Assembly: GCF_018614585.1 (NCBI RefSeq)
Contig: NZ_JAGGOI010000040.1
Location: 124,001 to 188,000, forward strand
DNA: 64,000 nucleotides
Direction: 5' to 3'
Source of the DNA: Streptomyces sp. ISL-1
Lineage (GTDB): Bacteria; Actinomycetota; Actinomycetes; Streptomycetales; Streptomycetaceae
The notes beneath the pieces are model-generated. The model saw only the letters and a list, made by a program, of their open reading frames with translations. It was not told the origin of the DNA and did not search any database. A program made the translations under genes and the position numbers. Positions 49,523 through 58,477 of the stretch are shown in pieces; position 1 is the stretch's first letter; the number at the start of each line of letters is the position of its first letter.

Positions 49523-50376
49523 CGGGCGGCCTCGACGGCCCGGGCCACGCGGACGGCGTCGGCCGTGGCGCGTACTTCGTGGACGCGGACGGCCCACGCG
49601 CCTTCGTGCGCCGCGATGGCGGACACCGCGGCGGTGGCGGCGTCCCGTTCCCTGGCGGGTGGCGGGGCGCCCTCCTTGGCCAGTACGTGGCCGAGGAAGC
49701 GTTTGCGGGAGGCGGCGACGAGCACGGGGCGGCCGAGCGCCCGGAGCTCGGCGAGGTGGGCGAGGAGGGCGAGGTCGTGCTCGGCCTGCTTGGCGAAGCC
49801 GAGGCCGGGGTCGATGACGAGGCGCTCGGGCGCGATGCCGCCGGCGACGACGGCGTCCATGCGGTCGCGCAGCTCCGTGACGACGTCGGCGACGACGTCG
49901 GCGTAGACGGCGCGGTTGTTCATGTCGTGGCTGAAGCCGCGCCAGTGCATGACGACGAAGGGGACCCCGGCGGCGGCGACGGAGGGGACCATTCGGGGGT
50001 CGGCGAGGCCGCCGCTGACGTCGTTGACAAGGACGGCGCCGGCGGCGACGGCCTTTTCGGCGACGGAGGCGCGCATGGTGTCGACGGAGACGGTGACGCC
50101 CTCGGCGGCGAGGCCGCGTACGACGGGGATCACGCGCCGCAGCTCCTCGTCCTCGTCGACGCGGCTGGCCCCGGGCCTGGTGGACTCGCCGCCGACGTCG
50201 ACGAGATCGGCGCCCTCGGTGACGAGGTCGAGGCCGCGCTTGACGGCGGCGGTGGTGTCGAACCAGCGGCCGCCGTCGGAGAAGGAATCGGGCGTCACAT
50301 TGACGACGCCCATGACCGCACAGCGATCCCATTCCGGCAGCCCACTGGCTGTGCCCCGTCCACGCAACGTACTCAT
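49519..50376 (-). CDS. folP: Dihydropteroate synthase
   Basis: A 285-residue DHPS, the sulfonamide target, which joins pterin pyrophosphate to p-aminobenzoate. Motifs: VMGVVNVTPDSFSDGGRWFD, DVGGESTRPGAS, and VAASRKRFLGHVL. First gene of the leftward folP-NTF2-folB-folK-DUF3180 group. A 190-bp gap before folB means folB may have its own promoter. Confidence 0.96.
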   Translation of the reverse strand: MSTLRGRGTASGLPEWDRCAVMGVVNVTPDSFSDGGRWFDTTAAVKRGLDLVTEGADLVDVGGESTRPGASRVDEDEELRRVIPVVRGLAAEGVTVSVDTMRASVAEKAVAAGAVLVNDVSGGLADPRMVPSVAAAGVPFVVMHWRGFSHDMNNRAVYADVVADVVTELRDRMDAVVAGGIAPERLVIDPGLGFAKQAEHDLALLAHLAELRALGRPVLVAASRKRFLGHVLAKEGAPPPARERDAATAAVSAIAAHEGAWAVRVHEVRATADAVRVARAVEAAR

Positions 50377-50532
50377 ACGCCCAGCCTAGGCCCGCGAGCG
50401 GGGCCACCGGTCACGCCGGTGGGCCGGCGGGGGTTTGTTCCTCACCCGCCCGCCCTCGAGATGCGCGGGTACGGGGTACGCCCCACGGCCCCGTCCGACG
50501 CGGCAGCTTCGGGCCGAACCCCAGCCTCCTCG
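50377..50532. other. Intergenic, GC-rich
   Basis: 156 bases between MprF-like and folP genes with no gene; contains only GC-rich inverted words. Confidence 0.4.
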
Positions 50533-52365
50533 TTACGCCGCGCGGATCTCGCGTTCCGGCTGGGACCGAGTGATGTGGGCGCACGGGCGCGGTTGGCGCG
50601 TCGGGCGGCGGCGCGGGAAGAGGCGGGGGAGCGCGACGTTCACGAAGCCCTCTGCCTGCATCGCGGCGAAGCCGATGCGCGGGAGGTCCCGGGTGTTGCG
50701 GAAGACCACGAAGCGCGGCTCCCAGCGGGGCTGGAACTTCGCGTTGAACTTGTACAGCGACTCGATCTGGAACCAGCGGGACAGGAACACCAGCAGTCCG
50801 CGCCACATCCGCAGGACCGGACCCGCGCCGATCTTCTCGCCGCGGGCGAGCGCCGAGCGGAACATCGCGAAGTTGAGCGAGACCCGCTCGATCTTCAGCC
50901 CCGGCGATGCCTGCAGTGAGGCGACGATCAGCAGTTCGTTCATGCCCGGGTCGGCCGAGCGGTCGCGCCGCATCAGTTCGAGGGACATGCCGTCCGTACC
51001 CCACGGGACGAAGTGGATGATCGCCTTCAGGTCGCCGTAGGGGGACTCCGCGTCCGCCTTGTGGGCCGTGGCGATCACCGCGTCACCGTCGGACGGGTCG
51101 CCTATCCGGCCGAGCGCCATCGAGAAGCCCCGCTCCGTGTCGGTGCCCCGCCAGTCCGCGGCCGCCAGCCGGATCTGCTCCAGTTCCTCGTCGGAGATGT
51201 CACGAACGCGCCGTACCCGGGTCTCGTAGCCATTGCGCTCGATGCGCTTCACCATCTGGCGTACGTTGCGCATCGCGCGCCCGGTGAGAGAGAAATCCGC
51301 GACATCCACCACCGCCTCGTCACCGAGCTCCAGCGCGTCCAGCCCCGTCTCCCGGGTCCAGACTTCGCCGCCGGTCTCCGAACAGCCCATCACCGCCGGG
51401 GTCCAGGAGTGCGCCTTCGCCTCGTCCATGAAGCGCTCGATCGCGCCCGGCCAGGCCTCGACATCGCCTATCGGGTCGCCGCTGGCTAGCATCACGCCGG
51501 ACACGACGCGGTAGCAGACCGCCGCCTTGCCGCTCGGCGAGAACACGACGCCCTTGTCGCGGCGGAGCGCGAAGTGGCCGAGTGAGTCGCGGCTGCCGTG
51601 CCTGGCCAGCAGGTCGCGCAGTCGGCGCTCGTCGTCCTCGGTGAGGCGCGCGGCCGGGTGCTCCGGCCGGAAGGCGAAGTAGATCGTGGTGACGGCGGTC
51701 AGCAGGCCGAGCGCGCCGAGGGAGTAGCCGACGGTCCAGGAGACCCTGTCGGCGTAGTCCACGGGGCCTTCGAAGCCGAAGAGCCCGTACAGAACGTGCT
51801 CCAGGCGGTCCGTCAGGCTTGGGCTGCCGACCACATTGTCCGGGTGTGCGCTGACGATGACCAGGCCAAGACTCAGCGAACCGGCGCCCATGAGGATGAA
51901 GTTGGCGAGCGCCTTCCACCGGCTGCGCGGATCGGGCAGCGCCGCGAACTCACTTCTGTGGCGCACCAGAAGCGTCAAAAGCGCCAGCGAGAGCAGTACG
52001 CCGATGATCGAGTGCCGGTAGACGAACTGCCCCACCGCCCCGGCGGGAAGCAGAATCACCGCGGCCCGCCAGGCCCGGCGCTTGTGGCGCTTGAGTCCGT
52101 GGGCGAGCAGCAGCAGCAGTACGCCGGCGCTCAGCGAGAGCGCCGCGGCGAACGGTCCGGTCGCCCCCGGCAGCACCTCGGCCAGCGAGTGCATGCGGCT
52201 GTGCCGGAAGCGGGGGAAGACCCCGGCGGCGATGTCGATCAGGCCGACGAGTGTGCAGGCCGTGCCGACCAGCGAAGGGACCGCCTCCGGGCGGGGGCCG
52301 CGCAGCACGCGACGTACCCAATCCGGAACCAATCCTGATTTGTCCTCATCTACCGTTGCAGACAT
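50533..52365 (-). CDS. MprF-like phosphatidylglycerol lysyltransferase-domain membrane protein (DUF2156)
   Basis: A 610-residue membrane protein. About six transmembrane helices in the first 250 residues are followed by a cytosolic DUF2156/LPG_synthase_C domain of the tandem-GNAT type (HFALRRDKGVVFSPSGKAAV, RVVSGVMLASGDPIGDVEAW, GFSMALGRIGDPSDGDAVIA, PGMNELLIVASLQASPGLKI). MprF proteins move lysine or alanine from aminoacyl-tRNA to phosphatidylglycerol and give cationic-peptide resistance; the amino acid is unknown. The ATG at 52365 is preferred, because the one at 52473 would leave 36 bp for two divergent promoters. Confidence 0.87.
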   Translation of the reverse strand: MSATVDEDKSGLVPDWVRRVLRGPRPEAVPSLVGTACTLVGLIDIAAGVFPRFRHSRMHSLAEVLPGATGPFAAALSLSAGVLLLLLAHGLKRHKRRAWRAAVILLPAGAVGQFVYRHSIIGVLLSLALLTLLVRHRSEFAALPDPRSRWKALANFILMGAGSLSLGLVIVSAHPDNVVGSPSLTDRLEHVLYGLFGFEGPVDYADRVSWTVGYSLGALGLLTAVTTIYFAFRPEHPAARLTEDDERRLRDLLARHGSRDSLGHFALRRDKGVVFSPSGKAAVCYRVVSGVMLASGDPIGDVEAWPGAIERFMDEAKAHSWTPAVMGCSETGGEVWTRETGLDALELGDEAVVDVADFSLTGRAMRNVRQMVKRIERNGYETRVRRVRDISDEELEQIRLAAADWRGTDTERGFSMALGRIGDPSDGDAVIATAHKADAESPYGDLKAIIHFVPWGTDGMSLELMRRDRSADPGMNELLIVASLQASPGLKIERVSLNFAMFRSALARGEKIGAGPVLRMWRGLLVFLSRWFQIESLYKFNAKFQPRWEPRFVVFRNTRDLPRIGFAAMQAEGFVNVALPRLFPRRRPTRQPRPCAHITRSQPEREIRAA

Positions 52366-52509
52366 CGTTTCCCGTGGCTCCGCGAGAGATCCAGTGTCCG
52401 TGGCCGCAGGACAGCGGGCTCCGGACGATTTGCGCTCTCTAGGACGGGACTTCCGGGGGACGGGTTCACTCATTCACAGGAAATTCTCAAGGAAGAGCTC
52501 ACGCGACTC

Positions 52510-53622
52510 ATGGGTCTGACCAGTAACAAAGTTCTGGCCTTGGCCATCCTCGTGGCCGTGCTGCTGTTCGCCGCCACGATCTGGGCGTGGCCGCGGCTCG
52601 CCCGCCGCGGCTGGCGAGCCGTGACCGGCAGGATCGGGCTGCTGCTGGCGACCCAACTGGCACTCTTCGCCGCGGTCGGCCTCGCGGCCAACAACTCTTT
52701 TCTCTTCTACGGCTCTTGGTCCGACCTCTTCGGCCAGAAGCAGGACCTCGGTGTGGTCGTGGACCACTCGGCCGGCGGAGAGCGGATCAAGGTCGTCGAG
52801 AAGCAGAAGCTGGATGTGCCGGGCGGCTCCCGGCCCGCGACGGGCGGACAGATTCAGAAGGTCGTCATAGCGGGCGAGAAGTCGAAGATAGACAGCCCGG
52901 CGTATGTCTATCTGCCGCCGGAGTATTTCCAGGCGAAATACGCGAAGAGTACATTTCCGGCTTCTGTCGTGCTGACCGGATACCCGGGGACGGCGGAGAA
53001 TCTGCTCAAGGGGCTGAAGTATCCGAGGACGGCGTATCAGCAGTCCAAGGACGGCAGGATGCAGCCGATGATCCTGATAATGCTGCGACCGACCGTCGCG
53101 CCGCCGCGGGACACCGAATGCGTGAACATACCGGGCGGGCCGCAGACCGAGACCTTCTTCGCCAAGGATCTGCCGAAGGCGGTCTCGGAGACCTACCGAG
53201 TCGGGACCAAGCCCCGGAACTGGGGCCTCATCGGGAATTCGACCGGCGGCTACTGCGCCCTGAAGATCGCGCTGCACCACCCGGAGCGTTTCGCGGCGAG
53301 CGCGGGCATCTCCGCGTACTACAAGGCCGCCGACGACCCCACCACGGGCGACCTCTTCCACGGCAGCAAGAAGGCGAAGAACCGGGCCAACCTGCTGTGG
53401 AGCCTGGATCACCTGCCGCAGGGGAAGTCGTCCTTCCTGGTGACCACTTCCAAGGAGGGCGAGGGGAACCTCAAGCCGACTCTGCAGTTCATCGACAAGG
53501 TGAAGCCGCCCGCGCGCGTCTCTTCGATCACGCTCGACAGCGGCGGGCACAACTTCAACACCTGGCGGCGCGAGATTCCGCCCGCCCTGGTGTGGATCAG
53601 CGGCAGGCTCAGCGCTTCGTAG
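52510..53622 (+). CDS. Membrane-anchored alpha/beta-hydrolase esterase (antigen 85/esterase D-like)
   Basis: A 370-residue protein with two N-terminal transmembrane helices (LALAILVAVLLFAATIWAWP; LLLATQLALFAAVGLAANN) and an extracytoplasmic alpha/beta hydrolase. The nucleophile is in GLIGNSTGGYCALKIAL (G-N-S-T-G); the His is probably in SGGHNFNTW. The fold resembles mycolyltransferase/esterase D proteins, common in actinobacterial envelopes. AAGGAAG precedes the ATG. Its end overlaps the convergent ATPase gene by 14 bases. Confidence 0.9.
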   Translation: MGLTSNKVLALAILVAVLLFAATIWAWPRLARRGWRAVTGRIGLLLATQLALFAAVGLAANNSFLFYGSWSDLFGQKQDLGVVVDHSAGGERIKVVEKQKLDVPGGSRPATGGQIQKVVIAGEKSKIDSPAYVYLPPEYFQAKYAKSTFPASVVLTGYPGTAENLLKGLKYPRTAYQQSKDGRMQPMILIMLRPTVAPPRDTECVNIPGGPQTETFFAKDLPKAVSETYRVGTKPRNWGLIGNSTGGYCALKIALHHPERFAASAGISAYYKAADDPTTGDLFHGSKKAKNRANLLWSLDHLPQGKSSFLVTTSKEGEGNLKPTLQFIDKVKPPARVSSITLDSGGHNFNTWRREIPPALVWISGRLSAS

Positions 53623-54781
53623 AAGTCGTAGCCGACTTGACCGTTTCGATCGTCTCCAGCGCGACCGCTGTACGGGGAATGTCCTGTGCGTCGGCGTCGA
53701 TCGAGCGGCGCAGCGCCTCGTGCAGCCGGGCCGGCGTGAGGACCCCGAGGAACCGCCCGGTCTCCTCCTTGTCGATCACCGCGATCCAGCCCGCGTCGTG
53801 CTGGAGCATCGTGGCGAAGGCCTGCTTGAGGGAGGCGCCGACGGGCAGCCAGGCCTCCATCCGGCGGGCGTGTTCGCGCACGGAGCCGGGCTTCCGCGCC
53901 TGCTCGGCGGAGATCCAGCCATGCAGATTGTCCTCGCCGTCCAGCACGACGGCCCAGCGGGAGCCGAGCTCCCGGGGCAGCCGGTCGTCGAGATGGACGA
54001 CGGGCGGCTGATCCAGATCGCCCTCTTCGACGGGCGTGACGGACAGCCGCTTGAGGCCGCGGTCCGCGCCGACGAAGTCCGCGACGTACGCGGTCGCGGG
54101 GGCGCCGAGGACCGCGGTCGGGGCGTCGAACTGCTCTATCCGCCCCTGCCCGTAGACGGCGATACGGTCGCCGAGGCGGACGGCCTCCTCGAGGTCATGG
54201 GTGACGAAGAGCACGGTCTTGTTGACCTGTGACTGGAGTCTGAGGAACTCGTTCTGCAGATGCTCGCGCACCACCGGGTCGACCGCGCCGAACGGCTCGT
54301 CCATCAGCAGCACGGGCGGGTCGGCCGCCAGCGCCCGGGCCACGCCGACGCGCTGGCGCTGGCCGCCGGAGAGCTGCTCGGGGTAGCGGTCGCCATACGT
54401 CTTGGGGTCCAAGCCCACCAGGTCGAGAAGCTCGGCGGCGCGCTCCCGGCCCTTGCGGCGCTGCCAGCCGAGGAGATGGGGGACGGTCGCGGTGTTCTCC
54501 AGGACCGTTTTGTGCGGGAAAAGGCCGACCTGCTGGATCACATAGCCGATACGGCGGCGCAGTTGGACGGGGTCGATGTCGGATATATCGGCCCCGTCGA
54601 GGAAAATCCGGCCGCTGCTCGGCTCGATCAGACGGTTGACCATCTTCATGGTCGTGGTCTTGCCGCAGCCGGACGGTCCGACGAGCGTGACCAGTTCGCC
54701 CTCGGCGACCTCGAACGACAGGTCGTCGACCGCTGTCGTCCCGTCCGGGTACCGCTTGGTGACGTGCTCGAAACGGATCAT
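53609..54781 (-). CDS. ABC transporter ATPase, glycine betaine/choline type (OpuCA/ProV-like)
   Basis: A 390-residue ATPase with Walker A GPSGCGKTT (37-45), Q-loop VIQQVGLFPHKTV, signature LSGGQRQRVGVARAL, Walker B LLMDEPFGAVDP and a C-terminal pair of CBS domains (about 255-375) that sense ionic strength in OpuA/OpuC. It energises uptake of compatible solutes. The ATG at 54781 (MIRFEHVTKRYPDG) is the family start. Transcribed away from the permease/binding-protein genes, which is unusual for this system. Confidence 0.95.
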   Translation of the reverse strand: MIRFEHVTKRYPDGTTAVDDLSFEVAEGELVTLVGPSGCGKTTTMKMVNRLIEPSSGRIFLDGADISDIDPVQLRRRIGYVIQQVGLFPHKTVLENTATVPHLLGWQRRKGRERAAELLDLVGLDPKTYGDRYPEQLSGGQRQRVGVARALAADPPVLLMDEPFGAVDPVVREHLQNEFLRLQSQVNKTVLFVTHDLEEAVRLGDRIAVYGQGRIEQFDAPTAVLGAPATAYVADFVGADRGLKRLSVTPVEEGDLDQPPVVHLDDRLPRELGSRWAVVLDGEDNLHGWISAEQARKPGSVREHARRMEAWLPVGASLKQAFATMLQHDAGWIAVIDKEETGRFLGVLTPARLHEALRRSIDADAQDIPRTAVALETIETVKSATTSTKR

Positions 54782-54912
54782 GATTCCCCATTGTGACGGG
54801 TGTTGTGTGAAAGCCATGTTGCTGCAATGTGGCGGCCCTCGGTGATTGTCAGTGCTCGGGGATAGGGTCGCGAGGCATACATACGTTCGGCGCTCCGGGG
54901 AGGTGGGGATGG

Positions 54913-55641
54913 GTGAGTACGCAGTTTGTGGCGCAGAGCTGTCTGGCGGCCAATGACTGGATCTGCGGGGAGTACGTCCGCACCCGCAGCCAGGAGTTGA
55001 CCGACGCGACTGTCCAGCATGTCTGGATCACGGTGGTGTCCGTACTGATCGGCCTCGCCGTGGCATTTCCGCTGGCGCTGCTCGCCCGCGCCGAGCCGCG
55101 GTTCGCCGGCCCGGTGCTGGGGCTCACCACCCTGCTGTACACCATTCCGTCGCTGGCGATGTTCTCGCTGCTGCTGCCGGTCTTCGGTCTGTCCGCGGCG
55201 CTGGTGGTGACCGGCCTGGTGCTCTATTCGCTCACCATTCTCGTACGGAACATCATGGCGGGCCTCGAGGCGGTGCCCGAAGAGGCGCGTGAAACCGCGC
55301 GCGGCATGGGGTACGGAGCGGGGCGGCTGCTCTGGGAGGTCGAACTGCCGCTCGCGCTGCCCGCGTTGATGGCCGGCCTGCGGATAGCGACCGTCTCGAC
55401 GATCGCCCTGACGACCGTCGGCGCCCTGGTCGGCAAGGGCGGTCTGGGCAATCTCATCGACGACGGAGTGCAGACCACCTTCAAGGCGCAGGTGCTGACC
55501 GCGTCCGTGCTCTGTGTGCTGCTGGCGGCCGTGGCGGATGTGCTGCTGCTCGGACTCCAGCGGCTGCTGACGCCCTGGACCCGAATACACACGGCGAAGC
55601 CGGCGCCGGGTCGCACGGTGAAGGAAAAGGTGGCGGGCTGA
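54913..55641 (+). CDS. ABC transporter permease, glycine betaine/choline type (OpuCB/ProW-like)
   Basis: A 242-residue permease with six hydrophobic helices and the BPD-transport EAA loop (ARETARGMGYGAGRLLWEVE, LPLALPALMAGLRIATV). The opening region FVAQSCLAANDWICGEYVRT carries the short first segment typical of OpuCB. The GTG at 54913 has GGGGAGGTGGGG upstream. Its stop overlaps the next start by one base (TGATG). Confidence 0.94.
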   Translation: MSTQFVAQSCLAANDWICGEYVRTRSQELTDATVQHVWITVVSVLIGLAVAFPLALLARAEPRFAGPVLGLTTLLYTIPSLAMFSLLLPVFGLSAALVVTGLVLYSLTILVRNIMAGLEAVPEEARETARGMGYGAGRLLWEVELPLALPALMAGLRIATVSTIALTTVGALVGKGGLGNLIDDGVQTTFKAQVLTASVLCVLLAAVADVLLLGLQRLLTPWTRIHTAKPAPGRTVKEKVAG

Positions 55642-56309
55642 TGGGGGTAGTGGCCGACGCGTGGACGTGGCTGACCACCGGCTCCAACTGGTCGGGGGAG
55701 AGCGGTGCCTGGCACCGTCTTGGCGAGCATGTCTACGTCAGCGGGATCGCCCTCGCACTGGCCTGCGCCATCGCCCTGCCGGTCGCGTTGTGGCTGGGGC
55801 ATCTGGGCAAGGGCGGCGCGCTCGCCGTCAATATCTCCAACGCCGGACGGGCGATCCCCGTCTTCGCGGTGCTCGCCCTCTTCATGCTCACGCCGCTGCG
55901 CAGCGCCGGCTATCTGCCGACGATCATCGCCCTGGTGCTGTTCGCGGTCCCGCCGCTGCTGACCAACGCCTATGTCGGCATGCGCGAGGTGGACCGGGCG
56001 GTGGTGGAGGCCGCGCGGGGGATGGGGATGTCCGGCGGCCAGCTCTTCTTCCGGGTCGAACTGCCCCTCGCCTATCCGCTGCTCATGACCGGGCTGCGGT
56101 CGGCCGCCGTGCAGGTGGTGGCCACGGCCACGATCGCGTCGATGGTCGGCCAGGGCGGTCTGGGCCGGATTATCACCGCGGGATTCAACACGTACAACAC
56201 CCCGCAGGTGGTGGCGGGCGCGCTGCTCGCGGCGCTGCTCGCGCTGCTCGTGGAAGGGGCGCTGGTGGCGGCCGACCGGCTGCTGAGCCCCCTCCGTAAG
56301 ACCGTGTGA
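55641..56309 (+). CDS. ABC transporter permease, second subunit (OpuCD/ProW-like)
   Basis: A 222-residue permease with EAA loop VEAARGMGMSGGQLFFRVEL, PLAYPLLMTGLRSAAVQVVA and ATIASMVGQGGLGRIITAGF. It pairs with the first permease as the membrane channel. Translationally coupled to it. Confidence 0.94.
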   Translation: MGVVADAWTWLTTGSNWSGESGAWHRLGEHVYVSGIALALACAIALPVALWLGHLGKGGALAVNISNAGRAIPVFAVLALFMLTPLRSAGYLPTIIALVLFAVPPLLTNAYVGMREVDRAVVEAARGMGMSGGQLFFRVELPLAYPLLMTGLRSAAVQVVATATIASMVGQGGLGRIITAGFNTYNTPQVVAGALLAALLALLVEGALVAADRLLSPLRKTV

Positions 56310-56331
56310 CAACACTTGGACGGAGAACCTG

Positions 56332-57303
56332 ATGAGCAAGACCTCGCGCATCGCGGGTGCGGTACTCGGTGTGGTGGCCCTGACGGGTTCTCTCGCCGCA
56401 TGTGGCGGCGACAGCCTGGAGAAGGAGAAGGGCGGCTCGGAATCGGGCGGTGGGTCGGGCAAGAAGGGCGCGCTCGTCGTGGGCGCCGCGTCCTTCACGG
56501 AGTCCAAGGTGCTTGCCGAGCTGTACGCGCAGATCCTTGCCGACGCCGGATACAAGACGTCGGTCACCACGGTGAAGAACCGTGAGCTGTACGAACCGTC
56601 CCTGGAGAAGGGCGAGATCGACGTCGTCCCGGAATACGCCGCGACGATCGCCGAATTCCTCAACGCCAAGGTGAACGGGCCGAAGGCGCCCGACGAGAAG
56701 CCGGTGGCGTCCGGCGATGTCGACGCAACCGTCGCCGCGCTCACCAAGCTCGCCGAGCCGCGCGGACTGAAGGTGCTGCCGGCCGGCGCGGCCGTCGACC
56801 AGAACGCCTTCGCGGTGAGCAAGGAATTCGCCGAGAAGAACAACCTCAAGACTCTTTCCGATCTTGGCAAGTCAAAGCTCAAGGTGAAGATCGCGGCGGG
56901 TGACGAGTGCGAGGTGCGGCCGTTCTGCGCGCCCGGTCTGAAGAAGACGTACGGCATTGATGTCACGGGCATAGACCCCAAGGGAGTCGGCACCCCGCAG
57001 TCCAAGCAGGCGGTCAAGGACGGCGCCGACCAGCTGGTGCTGACCACGACCACCGACGCGGTGCTGGACGGCCTGGTCTTCCTCGAGGACGACAAGAAGC
57101 TCCAGAACGCCGACAACGTCCTGCCGGTGGTCAATGCGAAGGACGCGGGATCGAAGGAGATAGCCGACGTCCTCGACAAGCTCACCAAGGTGCTGACCAC
57201 CGAGGATCTCGCGGAGTTGAACCGCAAGGTGGACGCCGAGCGGGCCAAGCCGGAGGACGCGGCGAAGGCTTATCTCGAGTCGAAGGGCCTGCTCAAGAAG
57301 TAG
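56332..57303 (+). CDS. Glycine betaine/choline-binding lipoprotein of ABC importer (OpuAC-like)
   Basis: A 323-residue substrate-binding lipoprotein. Signal VLGVVALTGSLAAC with lipobox LAAC at Cys about 24, a Gly/Ser linker, and an OpuAC domain (GALVVGAASFTESKVLAELY, GEIDVVPEYAATIAEFLNAK, VLPAGAAVDQNAFAVSKEFA). Captures the solute outside the membrane. Followed by a terminator. Confidence 0.95.
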   Translation: MSKTSRIAGAVLGVVALTGSLAACGGDSLEKEKGGSESGGGSGKKGALVVGAASFTESKVLAELYAQILADAGYKTSVTTVKNRELYEPSLEKGEIDVVPEYAATIAEFLNAKVNGPKAPDEKPVASGDVDATVAALTKLAEPRGLKVLPAGAAVDQNAFAVSKEFAEKNNLKTLSDLGKSKLKVKIAAGDECEVRPFCAPGLKKTYGIDVTGIDPKGVGTPQSKQAVKDGADQLVLTTTTDAVLDGLVFLEDDKKLQNADNVLPVVNAKDAGSKEIADVLDKLTKVLTTEDLAELNRKVDAERAKPEDAAKAYLESKGLLKK

Positions 57304-57311
57304 CGAGGTGC

Positions 57312-57347
57312 GGCCCGGCGTTCTTTCACCGAGAGATTTGCCGGGCC
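57312..57347 (+). terminator. Terminator of the importer operon
   Basis: GGCCCGGC (57312-57319) pairs with GCCGGGCC (57340-57347) across a 20-base loop, directly after the binding-protein stop. Confidence 0.6.
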
Positions 57348-57387
57348 GACACCCCATTCGGCGTCTACGCACGGTAAATTTCAGGCC

Positions 57388-58380
57388 ATGCCACGTGGAC
57401 GCCACCGCCATTCCCCGCCCCTTCACAGGCTGCTGCCGCCCGCGGCGGTCGCCGGAGCGTCGGTGCTGTGCGCCGCCGGCGCGTGGTTTCTGGCGGAGCC
57501 AGTCGTGCTCCAGTCGCTGGTCACCGCCGCGACGGCCGCCGCCGTCACCGGCGCGGTCCTGATGCGAAGTTGGGACCGGGCCGCGGGGCGCAGGGTCGCT
57601 GAGCTCACTCGTGCCCGCGCGAGCGATCAGTGGAAGACCGATGAGCGCGTAGCCGAGCTCGAGACGGATATCGAGGAGTCGCGCGAGCTGCGCGTCAAGC
57701 TGGACGCGAGGCTGCGCGCCAAGCGGGTCGAGCTGGCCGCGCTGCGCGGTGAGCACGCCGCGCTGCTGCGGCGGTACGCGACCGCCGAGACCGAGCGCGC
57801 CAGCGCGCTCGAGGGCCGCCGCCAGCTCGCCCTCGAAGCGGCAGCACCGGTCAGGGCGCTGCCCGCGGCAGGGTCCACGCCCACGCCGGCCACGTATCTC
57901 CTCGCCTCCAGGGCGCTGGACAATCTGTCGCGCAACGCCGCCGCGCAGGAGGCGAAGCGCACCGTCGAGGACGCCCGGCAGCGCGATCTGGCCGAGCGCC
58001 GTGAGGCGGACGAGCCGCAGGGGAAGCACGCGGCGGTCGTCGGCGGGGAGCAGCACACCCGCCCGTCGTCCGCCGTCCCCGCCCGTCGTCCTGTCCCGGC
58101 GGCGACAGCGATCGCTCCGTACGGTCCGCAGCGCCGGCGGCCCAAGCGCCCCGTGGGCGGCTTCGACTTCTTCGGCACGGCCGGGGACGGCGTTCCCGGT
58201 CCCGGTGCGCAGAAGGCGATAGAGGCCGCGCAGAACGAGGATCTGGCTGACGTGGTGGGCGAGGAGCTGGCCGCGCAGCGTACGGCGGACTCGCGCGCGG
58301 TCGGCAAGGTCATCGACCTGACCGCGCACGACGAGACGGAGCAGCTGGACGTGGTGGAGCTGCGCGACGCGGTCAGCTGA
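57388..58380 (+). CDS. Coiled-coil membrane-associated hypothetical protein
   Basis: A 330-residue protein conserved in Streptomyces (recalled, not verified). A basic start (PRGRHRHSPPLHRLLPP) is followed by one or two hydrophobic helices (about 20-60), then a long heptad-rich coiled coil (about 70-140, AELETDIEESRELRVKLDAR and similar) and a disordered Pro/Ala/Arg region. The end is FDFFGTAGDGVPGPGAQKAI and a short conserved acidic helix. No catalytic motif. TAAATT about seven bases before the ATG suggests a near-leaderless mRNA. Confidence 0.8.
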   Translation: MPRGRHRHSPPLHRLLPPAAVAGASVLCAAGAWFLAEPVVLQSLVTAATAAAVTGAVLMRSWDRAAGRRVAELTRARASDQWKTDERVAELETDIEESRELRVKLDARLRAKRVELAALRGEHAALLRRYATAETERASALEGRRQLALEAAAPVRALPAAGSTPTPATYLLASRALDNLSRNAAAQEAKRTVEDARQRDLAERREADEPQGKHAAVVGGEQHTRPSSAVPARRPVPAATAIAPYGPQRRRPKRPVGGFDFFGTAGDGVPGPGAQKAIEAAQNEDLADVVGEELAAQRTADSRAVGKVIDLTAHDETEQLDVVELRDAVS

Positions 58381-58477
58381 CGGCCCCGGCCGACAGCCCG
58401 AGTACGGCTTGGCCCGGGTGTCGCCTGCCCGCCCGAGCCACTCGTCCAACCCGCCCTGGCTACTTGTCCAACGAGCG

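Noticed and set aside
52366..52473. Longer N-terminus for the MprF-like protein
   Set aside because: The extra 36 residues are Arg/Lys/Pro-rich, and the start would leave too little space for two divergent promoters.
55224..57248. 674-codon minus-strand open frame over the importer genes
   Set aside because: Shadow of permease and binding-protein genes; Ser-rich with no motif.
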